64,000 bases of DNA from Bacillus sp. Marseille-Q1617 (GTDB lineage Bacteria; Bacillota; Bacilli; Bacillales; Bacillaceae_B): NCBI RefSeq assembly GCF_903645295.1, contig NZ_CAHJXM010000001.1:930001-994000 (forward strand), in the 5' to 3' direction. Position 1 is the stretch's first letter; each line of letters opens with the position of its first letter. The notes under the pieces are model-generated. The model did not search any database. It was not told where the DNA came from and saw only the letters and a program-made list of their open reading frames with translations. Shown here piece after piece: positions 17,365-25,767 of the stretch. A program made the position numbers and the translations under genes.

Positions 17365-18060
17365 TCAGTGAATGATTTCCTCTTTCAGTTTGTCAGGGTC
17401 GATGACATAGAAGCCTGAGGTATCAAGCTCGATAAGATCTTTTTTCCTTAGCTGGTTAAGGGTTCTGCTGACTGTTTCACGCGAGGTGCCGATCATGTTG
17501 GCGAGTTCTCTGTTCGTAAAATGGGTGGTGATTTTATACAGGTTTTCTTGCTTCACACCATTGGACTTTGATAGACGCAGTAGAAGCATAATGACCTGTT
17601 CATACGTATTGTGGAGAATTTTCTCTTCCAAGCGGCTTTGAAGATCGACAATTTTACCCCCTAGAACCCGGAATAACTTAATGCAAAGCTCTGGGTGTTG
17701 AATCAGGATTTTCTCGAAATCTTTAATGGGGGTGACGATGAGCTGGGCCTTTTTTATGACCTCGGCGTTAGCAGGAAAAGTCCCCTGCCTGAAAAAACCG
17801 GCGTGAGGGAACATTTCACCATCCTCGAGTACCGATACGATCTGTTCTTTTCCGGTTGCATCAGTTTTATAAATTTTCACGATGCCGGAGTGGATGAAGA
17901 AGACGCGGTCGAGAGGTTCTTCCTGCATGAAAATAATCGAACGGGCATTATATATTCTTGACGACGAAATCGATATGATCGGCTGCAGCTCCTCGTCAGA
18001 CAGCTCCTTGAATAATGGAACGGTTTGCAGATGCTTTTTAATCTCTTCTTTTTTTAACAT
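17365..18060 (-). CDS. Crp/Fnr-family regulator without an iron-sulfur site
   Basis: A 231-residue regulator with an N-terminal cyclic-nucleotide-type beta-roll (residues ~20-115), a dimerisation helix, and a C-terminal winged helix with HFTNRELANMIGTSRETVSRTL. The recognition helix (SRETVSR) resembles those that read TGTGA. Unlike the Fnr at 35997-36713, it lacks the C-terminal Cys cluster; only one Cys is apparent. It may sense another signal (NO, heme, redox) or act constitutively on similar sites. It lies 43 bp behind the radical SAM gene, probably in the same Fnr-controlled transcript. AGGAGTCCTCC precedes the ATG. Confidence 0.82.
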   Translation of the reverse strand: MLKKEEIKKHLQTVPLFKELSDEELQPIISISSSRIYNARSIIFMQEEPLDRVFFIHSGIVKIYKTDATGKEQIVSVLEDGEMFPHAGFFRQGTFPANAEVIKKAQLIVTPIKDFEKILIQHPELCIKLFRVLGGKIVDLQSRLEEKILHNTYEQVIMLLLRLSKSNGVKQENLYKITTHFTNRELANMIGTSRETVSRTLNQLRKKDLIELDTSGFYVIDPDKLKEEIIH

Positions 18061-18103
18061 GGAGGACTCCTTTCTGTGTTTGAACTATCATCACTATCAC
18101 CAT

Positions 18104-19219
18104 CTAAACACTCTTTTTCCTCATGCTCTTCGGTATATACACACATGCTGGTTCGCTTTCCATGTAATCGCCTGTCAGCGCATAGGCTCTTGAGCGGGAA
18201 CCTCCGCAGACGTAGCGGAATTCGCATTGTCCGCATTTCCCTTTATATTTATCAGGATTTCTCAGGTCTTTAAAAATAGGTGAGTGCCGGTAAATTTCTG
18301 ATAGCGGCTGCTGTCTTACATTCCCGGCTTTGATGGGGAGAAGTCCGCTGGGATAGACGTCCCCGATATGGGAAATGAAGACAAATCCATTCCCGTCATT
18401 TATTCCTCTCGGTGCCCGTCCCAGACCATCAAATTGACCAGTTTTGCCTGAGTGTAAAGCATCCTGGTATTGGATCTTTTTTTGTTTATCTTTATTTTGT
18501 CTCATTTTTTCTGAGATGACCACACGGCGGTAATGCTGCGCGGCAGTGGTTTTTATATCGAAAGGCACCCGGAGGCTTAATTGATTCAGCCAGCGGAATA
18601 CGTTTTCGTGCTCCACGGGTGAAATCATGTCTGCTTCTTTACCTCTTCCGATTGGCACAAGGAAGAAGACACTCCACAACACGCAATTTAACTCCTCTAC
18701 CAATTCGGCCATTTCTTCAAGCATGTCGACATTATAGCGGGAGATGACGGTGTTGATTTGAAGAGGAAGTTCAAGTTCGTGAATGTAGTTGATCGCATTC
18801 ATGGTCAAGTCGAATGAACCGGATGTTCCCCTGAAATGGTCATGTACTTCTGCTGTCGGTCCGTCCAGACTGAACGCCCAGCGAGCAAGACCTACTTCTT
18901 TCGCTTTCTCAATGGATTCCTTGGTAACATTGGGTGTTGCGCTTGGTGTCATGGAGACACGCACTCCTTTTTGAATCGCATAGGATGCAATGTCATATAC
19001 GTCAGGCCGCATGAGCGGATCTCCGCCTGTGAACACCAGCATGGGGTTATTCATTTCATAGATGTCATCTATCAGTTTTTTTCCTTCTTCGAAATCCAAT
19101 TCAAGCGGATGGCGTTTGTACTGTGCTTCTGCCCTGCAGTGAAGACAGTGAAGCTCACACGCTCTTGTTAATTCCCAGATGACGATAAATGGGTTTTCGT
19201 CGAAATTCATATCAAACAT
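18104..19219 (-). CDS. Radical SAM/SPASM protein (TIGR04053-like)
   Basis: A 371-residue radical SAM enzyme. The SAM cluster motif is CELHCLHC near residue 25, followed by VFTGGDPLMRPDV. The C-terminal SPASM region has CGQCEFRYVCGGSRSRAYALTG and a further Cys. It resembles the BA_1875/TIGR04053 group, relatives of the AhbC/AhbD/NirJ heme-modifying enzymes. The substrate is unknown, and tetrapyrrole chemistry is a guess from relatives. The ATG at 19219 has GGGAGGAAATAAG before it. The promoter shares an Fnr box with divergent ywiC. The Crp-like regulator follows it. Confidence 0.82.
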   Translation of the reverse strand: MFDMNFDENPFIVIWELTRACELHCLHCRAEAQYKRHPLELDFEEGKKLIDDIYEMNNPMLVFTGGDPLMRPDVYDIASYAIQKGVRVSMTPSATPNVTKESIEKAKEVGLARWAFSLDGPTAEVHDHFRGTSGSFDLTMNAINYIHELELPLQINTVISRYNVDMLEEMAELVEELNCVLWSVFFLVPIGRGKEADMISPVEHENVFRWLNQLSLRVPFDIKTTAAQHYRRVVISEKMRQNKDKQKKIQYQDALHSGKTGQFDGLGRAPRGINDGNGFVFISHIGDVYPSGLLPIKAGNVRQQPLSEIYRHSPIFKDLRNPDKYKGKCGQCEFRYVCGGSRSRAYALTGDYMESEPACVYIPKSMRKKSV

Positions 19220-19264
19220 CTTATTTCCTCCCATCTTGCAATGATTGAAAGATTGATATGTTTA

Positions 19265-19334
19265 ATGATATAGAAGGATGAGAGAGTAGTAAGTGAATTA
19301 CATCACACACTTTCTTTTCTCTAAGGAGTAAGAT
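19265..19334. promoter_or_regulatory. Bidirectional Fnr box between the radical SAM gene and ywiC
   Basis: AGTGAATTACATCACA (19292-19307) has one mismatch to consensus. Leftward, TATCAT (19270-19265) and rightward, TAAGAT (19329-19334) each begin exactly 37 nt from the box edge, so one box can serve both divergent promoters. Confidence 0.7.
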
Positions 19335-19363
19335 AAAGGCATCATCGATAGGAAAGCAGGTGT

Positions 19364-20086
19364 ATGATTGTGATAATGGTCCTTCCCAAACAACATGGTG
19401 CCTGGGCTATGCTATTGATTCCTTATATCCTGGGGATCTCTGCAAGCACCTTTCACCTTATTCACATTCCTTTGTTTATTGGCTGGTTCTTACTGTATCT
19501 TGCCACTTATCCTTTGATCCTGGTCGTGAAGGGGAAAAAGGTGTCCTTCTATAGTAAATGGGCATTCGGTTATTTAGCCGCGTCATTCGTTTTTTTAACA
19601 ATCGTTTTGGTTTATGACTGGCAAATGGTCTTCTTCGGCTTAGCAATGATTCCTTTCTTTCTATTAAACATCTACTTTGTAAAGACAAAAAATGAGCGGG
19701 CACTTGCGAATGATCTATTCGCCATTTGTGTATTTTGTATTGGGGGGCTTGCCAGTTTTTACGTGAGTACAGGCAGTCTGACTGTTGAAGGGTGGAATAT
19801 TGCTCTGTTGTCATTCTTGTATTTTGCAGGTAGTACATTTTTTATTAAATCAATGATAAGAGAAAAGAAAAACACAAGGTTCAAATGGTGGTCATGGGGC
19901 TATCATGCATTTGTCATTTTCCTGCTATTCCTTTGGAAGGAATCCTGGATGTGGACGCTGCCATACGTTCCAAGCTTGATCCGGGCCATTTCCCTTCACG
20001 GTAAAAAATTGACAATCATGCAGCTGGGAATCATAGAAATCATAAACTCTTTCTTTTTCCTTCTACTTACAACCATCTTGCTATAA
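19364..20086 (+). CDS. ywiC: YwiC-like membrane protein
   Basis: A 240-residue polytopic membrane protein with about seven hydrophobic segments, beginning MIVIMVLPKQHGAWAMLLIPYILG. The KQHGAWAML signature is typical of the YwiC-like family. In B. subtilis ywiC lies in the narGHJI-arfM-ywiC-fnr-narK region, so its presence in this anaerobic island fits. Its function is unknown. The start has a modest GCAGGTG site; the bidirectional Fnr box lies upstream. It converges on the mrp gene over a shared terminator. Confidence 0.8.
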   Translation: MIVIMVLPKQHGAWAMLLIPYILGISASTFHLIHIPLFIGWFLLYLATYPLILVVKGKKVSFYSKWAFGYLAASFVFLTIVLVYDWQMVFFGLAMIPFFLLNIYFVKTKNERALANDLFAICVFCIGGLASFYVSTGSLTVEGWNIALLSFLYFAGSTFFIKSMIREKKNTRFKWWSWGYHAFVIFLLFLWKESWMWTLPYVPSLIRAISLHGKKLTIMQLGIIEIINSFFFLLLTTILL

Positions 20087-20132
20087 AATCCCGTCCCCCG
20101 CTGCTGATTTAAAGGAGCGGGGGACGGGATTT
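20085..20132. terminator. Bidirectional terminator between ywiC and mrp
   Basis: AAAATCCCGTCCCCCGCT and AGCGGGGGACGGGATTTT form a perfect 18-bp stem with a 12-nt loop. It is a variant of the GGGACGGGC hairpin family and serves both converging genes. Confidence 0.85.
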
Positions 20133-20870
20133 TCATTTGAATTTCTGGTCTATGGCTTCTGCCAGCTGGCTGTAGTGATGAAATAAGCTGGTATCTTCGC
20201 AGTAAATGGATGGAGTTTCAGACGTTTCGATTGGTTCTTCGATTGGGAGTTTTGCCAAAACGTCTGTATCTAATCGCTCTGCTAACAGATCCCCTCCGCC
20301 TTTTCCGAACAAGAAATATTTTTCACTGCTTTCTTTCGGCTGAAAGTACGACATATTTTCAATGACGCCTAAAATATCGTGCTTCGCTTTCAGTGCCATA
20401 GTTCCTGCTCTTTCAGCTACAATCGAAGCTGTTTGATGAGGAGTGGTGACAATGATTTCTTTGCTTTGCGGAATGTTCAGGTGCATATCGAGAGCGATGT
20501 CCCCGGTGCCTGGAGGCATATCGAGAATGCAGTAATCCAGCTCTCCCCACATCACATCCTTACTGAAATGCTCGACCATCTTTCCTAACATCGGTCCGCG
20601 CCAGACGACAGGGTCGTTATTTTTTATAAGAAATCCCATCGACATGATTTTTACCCCGTGAGACTCCACAGGAATGATCTTTCCGTTGAAAGTTTTGGGG
20701 CGGCTGTCCACATTCATCATTTTCGGGATGCTGAAGCCGTAAATATCCAAATCGATCAAAGCGACGCTTTTTCCTTGTCTTGCGAGAGATACAGCGAGAT
20801 TCGTTGATACCGTCGATTTTCCTACTCCGCCTTTTCCACTTGTTATAGCGATTACATTACCTGATAGCAT
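20133..20870 (-). CDS. Mrp/NBP35-family P-loop ATPase
   Basis: A 245-residue Mrp/ApbC-type ATPase. Deviant Walker A is GKGGVGKST near residue 13, followed by IDLDIYGFSIPKM and DMPPGTGDIALD. The Cys pair of ApbC-type scaffolds is not evident, and the usual N-terminal MIP18 domain is absent. Such proteins carry iron-sulfur clusters to target enzymes. Its placement next to the iron-sulfur and molybdenum enzymes suggests it services the nitrate reductase module. The ATG at 20870 follows GAGGTGTG; a GTG at 20876 is possible. The strong Fnr box at 20911 faces the other way, with no good -10 towards this gene. Confidence 0.82.
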   Translation of the reverse strand: MLSGNVIAITSGKGGVGKSTVSTNLAVSLARQGKSVALIDLDIYGFSIPKMMNVDSRPKTFNGKIIPVESHGVKIMSMGFLIKNNDPVVWRGPMLGKMVEHFSKDVMWGELDYCILDMPPGTGDIALDMHLNIPQSKEIIVTTPHQTASIVAERAGTMALKAKHDILGVIENMSYFQPKESSEKYFLFGKGGGDLLAERLDTDVLAKLPIEEPIETSETPSIYCEDTSLFHHYSQLAEAIDQKFK

Positions 20871-20910
20871 GTTCACACCTCTTTCACAAATTTTAGGTAA
20901 ATTTCCATCG

Positions 20911-20953
20911 TGTGACGTACTTCACAGTCTGAAAAATAGTCTTTCTGTACAAT
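20911..20953 (+). promoter_or_regulatory. Fnr box and promoter of the nitrate reductase module
   Basis: TGTGACGTACTTCACA (20911-20926) is a perfect consensus. TACAAT (20948-20953) begins 37 nt from the box edge. Confidence 0.82.
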
Positions 20954-21043
20954 GATTACAAGTTGAAAAATTAATCAACGTAATCAATTTACCAAATATA
21001 CAACTGCGTTGATGTTAAAAAAGTCACATGGAGGTTGGGCAAG

Positions 21044-22225
21044 ATGAGAAAGACGCTCGAACGCTCGTTTTATTCAAAAACCAGTCAAAAATCATTTTTC
21101 ATTATCCTTTTTTTGATTTTCACATCATGGATCGGGACCGAACAGTTTTTACATTTTGATATGGCTTTAATGGGGTATTTTATTTCTTCCTTAATATTTG
21201 CCATCGGATTGACGATACGGATGTCTTCCTGGCTCATCCGGCCGGCGACCCATCAGGTTATCAAACGGAGTCTCTCGAATTTGAAAACCAGTTCAAGGAA
21301 AAAACGTAATTTAATTTCAATCGGTAAAACCGCATTTGAGAATATCTTTTTACAGAAATTCATTTTTAAAAGAGGGATCTACCGTGGTGTACAGCATTTC
21401 CTTATTGCCTGGGGGTGCATAGGATCCTTTGCGATTACATTCGGTCTGACGTTCGGCTGGATGCACTTCGAACTTGTCGATCCCGAAACCTACACCATTG
21501 TTGTGATGGGAGTAGAGACGATTTCGATGGCCGCTCATGGATTATTCGCAGAAATGGTATATAACGGCTTAAACATCACCGCCACGATGGTGCTGATCGG
21601 TGTCACCATGGCACTTGCAAGAAGGATTGCGAGTCAGGACGTGAAAGTGACACAGCGTGCGGAATTTGATTTATTTCCTTTATATTTACTGCTTTCGGTA
21701 ACGGGTACAGGACTTTTACTTACTGTTTCATATGCACTGTTAGATGGTTGGATGCACCATTACATGACACTGATCCATCAGGTTACCGTGGTCGTCTTAC
21801 TCGTATACTTCCCATTCGGCAAACTGTTCCACCTGCCGATCCGCCCGCTGACAACAGCTGTACCGTTGAATTATCAGGAACAGATAAAAGTGGATACGAG
21901 ACCATGTCTGAGATGCGGAACCACCTATAGCAACGATGATCAAATCAGTGATGTAAAAGACATTCTGGCTGTTCAAAACTTTGATCTCCAGCTTGAAGAC
22001 GGAAGTTATCTTTCTGACTACTGCCTGCCGTGCCGCCGCAGAATCAGGGTGATGAAACAACTGAATGCAAAGCCGCATTTAAAGAGCAGCGATCCGATAT
22101 CAACACTGAATGGGATTCAAATGGGCGGATTCAGTAAAAAGAGAACAGACGATTATTACAAATTCCCTGAAGATGTCCAAAAAGAAATCGATCAGTACAA
22201 GGAAAAAGGAGGCAGTCAAAAATGA
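21044..22225 (+). CDS. NarI/HdrE-like cytochrome b with C-terminal Cys pairs
   Basis: A 393-residue membrane protein with about six helices. Candidate heme ligands are His118 (YRGVQHFLIAWG), the His in AAHGLFAEM, and His238/239/245 in WMHHYMTLIHQ. The segment VYFPFGKLFHLPIRPL resembles NarI/HdrE cytochromes. The cytoplasmic tail has two Cys pairs, C288-LR-C291 and C327-LP-C330, suitable for an iron or zinc site. I infer quinol oxidation and electron delivery to the iron-sulfur protein and Mo enzyme encoded next. The ATG at 21044 lies nine bases from GGAGG. Its stop overlaps the next start (ATGA). Confidence 0.75.
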   Translation: MRKTLERSFYSKTSQKSFFIILFLIFTSWIGTEQFLHFDMALMGYFISSLIFAIGLTIRMSSWLIRPATHQVIKRSLSNLKTSSRKKRNLISIGKTAFENIFLQKFIFKRGIYRGVQHFLIAWGCIGSFAITFGLTFGWMHFELVDPETYTIVVMGVETISMAAHGLFAEMVYNGLNITATMVLIGVTMALARRIASQDVKVTQRAEFDLFPLYLLLSVTGTGLLLTVSYALLDGWMHHYMTLIHQVTVVVLLVYFPFGKLFHLPIRPLTTAVPLNYQEQIKVDTRPCLRCGTTYSNDDQISDVKDILAVQNFDLQLEDGSYLSDYCLPCRRRIRVMKQLNAKPHLKSSDPISTLNGIQMGGFSKKRTDDYYKFPEDVQKEIDQYKEKGGSQK

Positions 22226-24348
22226 GTCAGTATATCGCAAAAGAAGGAGTAAAGAACCTTCACAAACCAGGCGAAGAGCTCATTACGACCCACTGCTGCT
22301 ATTGCGGCATGCAGTGCGGGATGCATATACGTGTAAATAAGAAGTCGGGTCAGGTAGTTGGAGTTGAACCGCGCTATGACTGGCCTGTCACTAAAGGGAA
22401 AATGTGTCCGAAAGGTGTAACGGCCTATCAGACAATCGAACATGAAGAGCGAATTCTGACGCCGCTGATCAAGAAAAACGGAGAGTTCGTGAAAGCAAGC
22501 TGGAACGAAGCACTCGACTTGATTGAAAAGAACTACAAACGACTGCAAGCTGAAAGCGGGAAGGACGCCTTGTCTGTATTCGGGGGTGTCTCGATGACAA
22601 ACGAAAAGTGCTATTTGGTTGGAAAATACGCGCGAGTCGGACTGGGCACTAGATTCATTGATTATAACGGCCGCTTCTGTATGAGTTCAGCTGCAGGAGG
22701 ATTTCTGAAAACGCTGGGTATTGACAGGGGATCGACGCTCCCATGGCCGGAACTTGAACATACCGATTGTTTCTTTATCGCTGGTTCCAATACCGCGGAA
22801 TGCCATCCTACAAGCATACAATGGCTGTGGAAAGCGAAAGACAAAGGGGCGAAGCTGATAGTGGCTGACCCGAGGGAAACGCCGACAGCCCGTGTGGCAG
22901 ATGTTCATTTGGATTTGAAACCCGGTACGGATTCAGCACTTGCGAACGGAATGCTTCATCTCCTAATAAAAAACAATTACGTCGACCATGAATACGTTAA
23001 AAAAAGATGCAATAACTTTGAAGAACTAAAGAAAGCAGTTGAGAAATTCACACCGGAGCATACGGCCAGCATTACGGGCGTATCCGTTGAAAAAATCTTG
23101 AAAGCTGCACATATTTTCGGATTATCTCCTCGTTCAGTCGTCATGTTTGCCAGAGGGGTGGAACAGCAGTCTAAAGGGGTGGATAATGTTTCCCTCTATA
23201 CATCAATGGCACTTCTCAGAGGACAAATTGGAAAGTTTGCCTCTGGCGTAGCCACTTTCACCGGGCAAGGAAACGGTCAGGGAGGAAGGGAGCACGGTCA
23301 AAAAGCCGATCTTCTGCCGGGATACCGCAAATTGACGGATCCGGAGGCAGTCAAATATATATCCAAAGTATGGGGGATCAAACCCGAGGAAATGCCGAAA
23401 CCTGGTGTATCAGCTTATGAAATGTTTGATGAAATTCAAAAAGGCACCATTCGAGCTATGCATGTCGTTTGCAGTAACCCTGCCGTATCAGCCCCGAATC
23501 TGGAACACATCTGGAACGGCTTCAGAAAACTTGATTTCCTTGTGGTAAGTGACTTCTTCCTATCCGAAACCGCACAATTTGCGGATGTCGTCCTGCCTGC
23601 TGCAACATGGGCAGAAGATGAAGGGACGACCACGAACCTTGAAGGCCGTGTCATCAGGATCCGTAAAGTGCGGGAGCCTTTAGGTGAATCAAAACCTGAC
23701 TGGGAAATCCTCAGTCTCATTGCCAAACGAATGGGCAAAGGGAAGCATTTCAATTACAAAAATGCAGGAGAAATCTTCGAAGAATTCCGCTTGGCATCAA
23801 AAGGCGGAAAAGCAGATTATTACGGTATCACCTGGGACCGTATCGATAAAGAAAGCGGAGTCTTCTGGCCTTGTCCTTCTGAAGATCATCCGGGTACCCC
23901 GACAATGTTTACAGAGAAGTTTGGAACGCCTGATGGGAAGGCGAACCTGCCAAGTGTTGCATGGAAAGAGGCAGGAGAAATTCCCACTAAGGAATATCCA
24001 TTATTTTTAACTACCGGACGTGTCGTGTTCCACTATTTATCCGGGGCCCAAACGAGAAGGGTCAAATTCCTGATGGAGCAATGTCCTGAACCATATGCAG
24101 AAATGCACCCGGCACTTGCAAGTAAATACGGATTAGAGGATGGGGATTTGGTGAAATTGATCACCCCCCGCTCACATATGATTGTAAAAACCAAATTAAC
24201 CAAGGCGACGAGAAGGGATACAGTATTTGTCCCGTATCACTGGGGGAAGGAATTAGCGGTCAATCAGCTGACGAATCCATGTTTAGACCCCATTTCTAGA
24301 ATGCCAGAATTTAAAGTGTGCGCCTTGAAGCTTGAGAAACAACATTAA
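22222..24348 (+). CDS. NasC-type molybdopterin nitrate reductase
   Basis: A 708-residue Mo-bis-MGD oxidoreductase. The N-terminal 4Fe-4S site is C25-x2-C28-x3-C32 with C62 in KGKMCPKG. Segments such as SVFGGVSMTNEKCYLVGKYA, DYNGRFCMSSAA, GQGNGQGGREHGQKADLLPG and FWPCPSEDHPG closely parallel B. subtilis NasC and cyanobacterial NarB. No Tat signal is present, so it is cytoplasmic. NasC-type enzymes reduce nitrate to nitrite, normally for assimilation; here the operon encodes membrane redox proteins and has an Fnr promoter, implying respiratory use. It is coupled to the cytochrome gene by a 4-nt overlap. Substrate assignment is by similarity only. Confidence 0.85.
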   Translation: MSQYIAKEGVKNLHKPGEELITTHCCYCGMQCGMHIRVNKKSGQVVGVEPRYDWPVTKGKMCPKGVTAYQTIEHEERILTPLIKKNGEFVKASWNEALDLIEKNYKRLQAESGKDALSVFGGVSMTNEKCYLVGKYARVGLGTRFIDYNGRFCMSSAAGGFLKTLGIDRGSTLPWPELEHTDCFFIAGSNTAECHPTSIQWLWKAKDKGAKLIVADPRETPTARVADVHLDLKPGTDSALANGMLHLLIKNNYVDHEYVKKRCNNFEELKKAVEKFTPEHTASITGVSVEKILKAAHIFGLSPRSVVMFARGVEQQSKGVDNVSLYTSMALLRGQIGKFASGVATFTGQGNGQGGREHGQKADLLPGYRKLTDPEAVKYISKVWGIKPEEMPKPGVSAYEMFDEIQKGTIRAMHVVCSNPAVSAPNLEHIWNGFRKLDFLVVSDFFLSETAQFADVVLPAATWAEDEGTTTNLEGRVIRIRKVREPLGESKPDWEILSLIAKRMGKGKHFNYKNAGEIFEEFRLASKGGKADYYGITWDRIDKESGVFWPCPSEDHPGTPTMFTEKFGTPDGKANLPSVAWKEAGEIPTKEYPLFLTTGRVVFHYLSGAQTRRVKFLMEQCPEPYAEMHPALASKYGLEDGDLVKLITPRSHMIVKTKLTKATRRDTVFVPYHWGKELAVNQLTNPCLDPISRMPEFKVCALKLEKQH

Positions 24349-24365
24349 GAAAGGAGTCGGGATGA

Positions 24366-24908
24366 ATGAATAAAATCATGTATCTGGAATTTGAACGGTG
24401 CATTGGCTGCCGGGCCTGCCAAGCGGCTTGCCGCGAGTGCGGTGATCATGATGCAAAAGAAAGAAACTATGTGGAATATGTTGATTTCATGGAAAGCCGC
24501 CAGACGTATCCAATGCTCTGTATGCAATGTAAAGATCCCGCTTGTGCGCGTGTCTGTCCGGCAAATGCCATCCAAATAACAGAAGAAGGGGTCGTTCTTT
24601 CAGCAATGGAAGAAAAATGCATCGGCTGCCGTAATTGTACTTTTGGATGTCCATTCGGAATACCGAAGTTTGATTTTGAAGAAAACAAAATGTACAAATG
24701 CGATATGTGCTACGATCGCTCAAAACATGATATTGCCCCGATGTGTGCATCTGTTTGTCCGAGTGACGCAATTCGCTTTATCGATTTTGATGAAATGCAG
24801 CAGCTTCGCAGAAAGCGATCCCAGATGAACCTCGTAGAAGGGAAGAAACCACAGGAAGGAAACAAGTGGGATTACGTTCCGGAATTCTTTGGAGTATATA
24901 CAGATTAA
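24366..24908 (+). CDS. Four-cluster 4Fe-4S electron transfer protein
   Basis: A 180-residue DmsB/NrfC-like ferredoxin with four Cys groups: CIGCRACQAAC near the N-terminus, CMQCKDPACARVCP, CIGCRNCTFGCP, and CDMCYDRSKHDIAPMCASVCP. These would bind four [4Fe-4S] clusters in a linear relay. It should carry electrons between the cytochrome b and the Mo enzyme in the cytoplasm. No Tat signal is present, which agrees with a cytoplasmic complex. AAGGAGTCGGG precedes the start, 17 bp after the Mo enzyme's stop. Confidence 0.88.
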   Translation: MNKIMYLEFERCIGCRACQAACRECGDHDAKERNYVEYVDFMESRQTYPMLCMQCKDPACARVCPANAIQITEEGVVLSAMEEKCIGCRNCTFGCPFGIPKFDFEENKMYKCDMCYDRSKHDIAPMCASVCPSDAIRFIDFDEMQQLRRKRSQMNLVEGKKPQEGNKWDYVPEFFGVYTD

Positions 24909-24938
24909 GTCAAGATAAGGCGAAAGGAGACGTCACCT

Positions 24939-25472
24939 ATGCCTCAAGATCATAAAAACAAACGCAACAGTAAAGATACCAAGGATGAAATGATTCATCT
25001 AATCGATAACCTGAACCGTGATGATGACCTGAAATACAATCGTCGGGCTTTCCTGAAGTCTGCAGTGGGGGCATCGATCACGCTGGGGTTAGCGACTCTT
25101 CCGTTTTCAGCGATTGCCCTGAATAGAGAAGAAGACGACACGAACCGGAAGATGATTACACAATTAAAAGATCTGCCAAAAGACAGTTCAATGAATTTTA
25201 ATTATCCGACTGATGATGAGCCTGCAATCCTGGTTCATACCAAAGAAGGAAAACTGAAAGCATACAATAATAAATGCACACATCTTCAGTGCCCGGTGTT
25301 TTATGAAAAAGAAGAATCCGTCCTGCTCTGTCCTTGTCACCGGGGGTTTTTCAGTGTGGATAACGGCCAGCCTTTAGCGGGTCCGCCTCAGCGTGAACTG
25401 CCTCTGATCGAACTGGAAGTAAAAGATGGAGTGGTGTATGCAGTCGGAAGGAAAGTCCGTCATGGGGAGTAA
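24939..25472 (+). CDS. Rieske [2Fe-2S] protein with twin-arginine motif
   Basis: A 177-residue Rieske protein. The twin-arginine motif NRRAFLKS (Arg35, Arg36) precedes a hydrophobic anchor. The cluster motifs are C113-T-H115 with C118, and C131-P-C133-H134; C118 and C133 would form the stabilising disulfide. The domain therefore faces outside the membrane. Rieske proteins normally belong to cytochrome bc complexes, but no bc-type cytochrome b or c1 is present. Haloarchaeal nar operons also contain a Rieske protein and a cytochrome b, a possible parallel. AAAGGAG precedes the ATG, and it overlaps the next gene by 11 nt. Confidence 0.87.
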   Translation: MPQDHKNKRNSKDTKDEMIHLIDNLNRDDDLKYNRRAFLKSAVGASITLGLATLPFSAIALNREEDDTNRKMITQLKDLPKDSSMNFNYPTDDEPAILVHTKEGKLKAYNNKCTHLQCPVFYEKEESVLLCPCHRGFFSVDNGQPLAGPPQRELPLIELEVKDGVVYAVGRKVRHGE

Positions 25473-25656
25473 AAAATATTGGATCATCATCTTTCTGACA
25501 TTAGCCGTAAACGTTGTGATGCTCCAATGGACAATCGAGTCGTTCTACGGCGAAGAGTATGAGCACGTATGGCTGTATACAGCAATCGGGACTACTTCCT
25601 CACTCGTCTGTTTCCTCACGTATTGGCAATGGAGAAAACAAGAGTACAATAAATAA
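25462..25656 (+). CDS. Small two-helix membrane protein of the nitrate reductase operon
   Basis: A 64-residue protein, MGSKKYWIIIFLTLAVNVV..., with two hydrophobic segments (~7-24 and ~37-55) and a charged C-terminus (QWRKQEYNK). I do not recognise a family. The ATG overlaps the last codons of the Rieske gene by 11 nt and uses GAAGGAAAG as ribosome binding site, so translation is coupled. It may stabilise the Rieske/cytochrome assembly; this is inference from position. A strong terminator follows. Confidence 0.65.
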   Translation: MGSKKYWIIIFLTLAVNVVMLQWTIESFYGEEYEHVWLYTAIGTTSSLVCFLTYWQWRKQEYNK

Positions 25657-25713
25657 GCTTTGCCTCAATGATTAAAATTTAAAAATCAAAAGTTGATATA
25701 AAATTCAAAAGTA

Positions 25714-25757
25714 AAAAGAGCATCCCGAAAGTTTAAAAGCTCTCGGGATGCTCTTTT
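25714..25757. terminator. Terminator behind the nitrate reductase operon
   Basis: AAAAGAGCATCCCGA pairs with TCGGGATGCTCTTTT. The stem is symmetrical and can stop both the operon and the converging hypothetical gene. Confidence 0.85.
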
Positions 25758-25767
25758 ATTATTGAGG

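Noticed and set aside
20884..20926. Fnr-activated promoter towards mrp from the box at 20911-20926
   Set aside because: At the required 37-nt position the minus strand reads TTGTGA, not a -10 hexamer, and the start codon would fall within a few bases of the transcription start.
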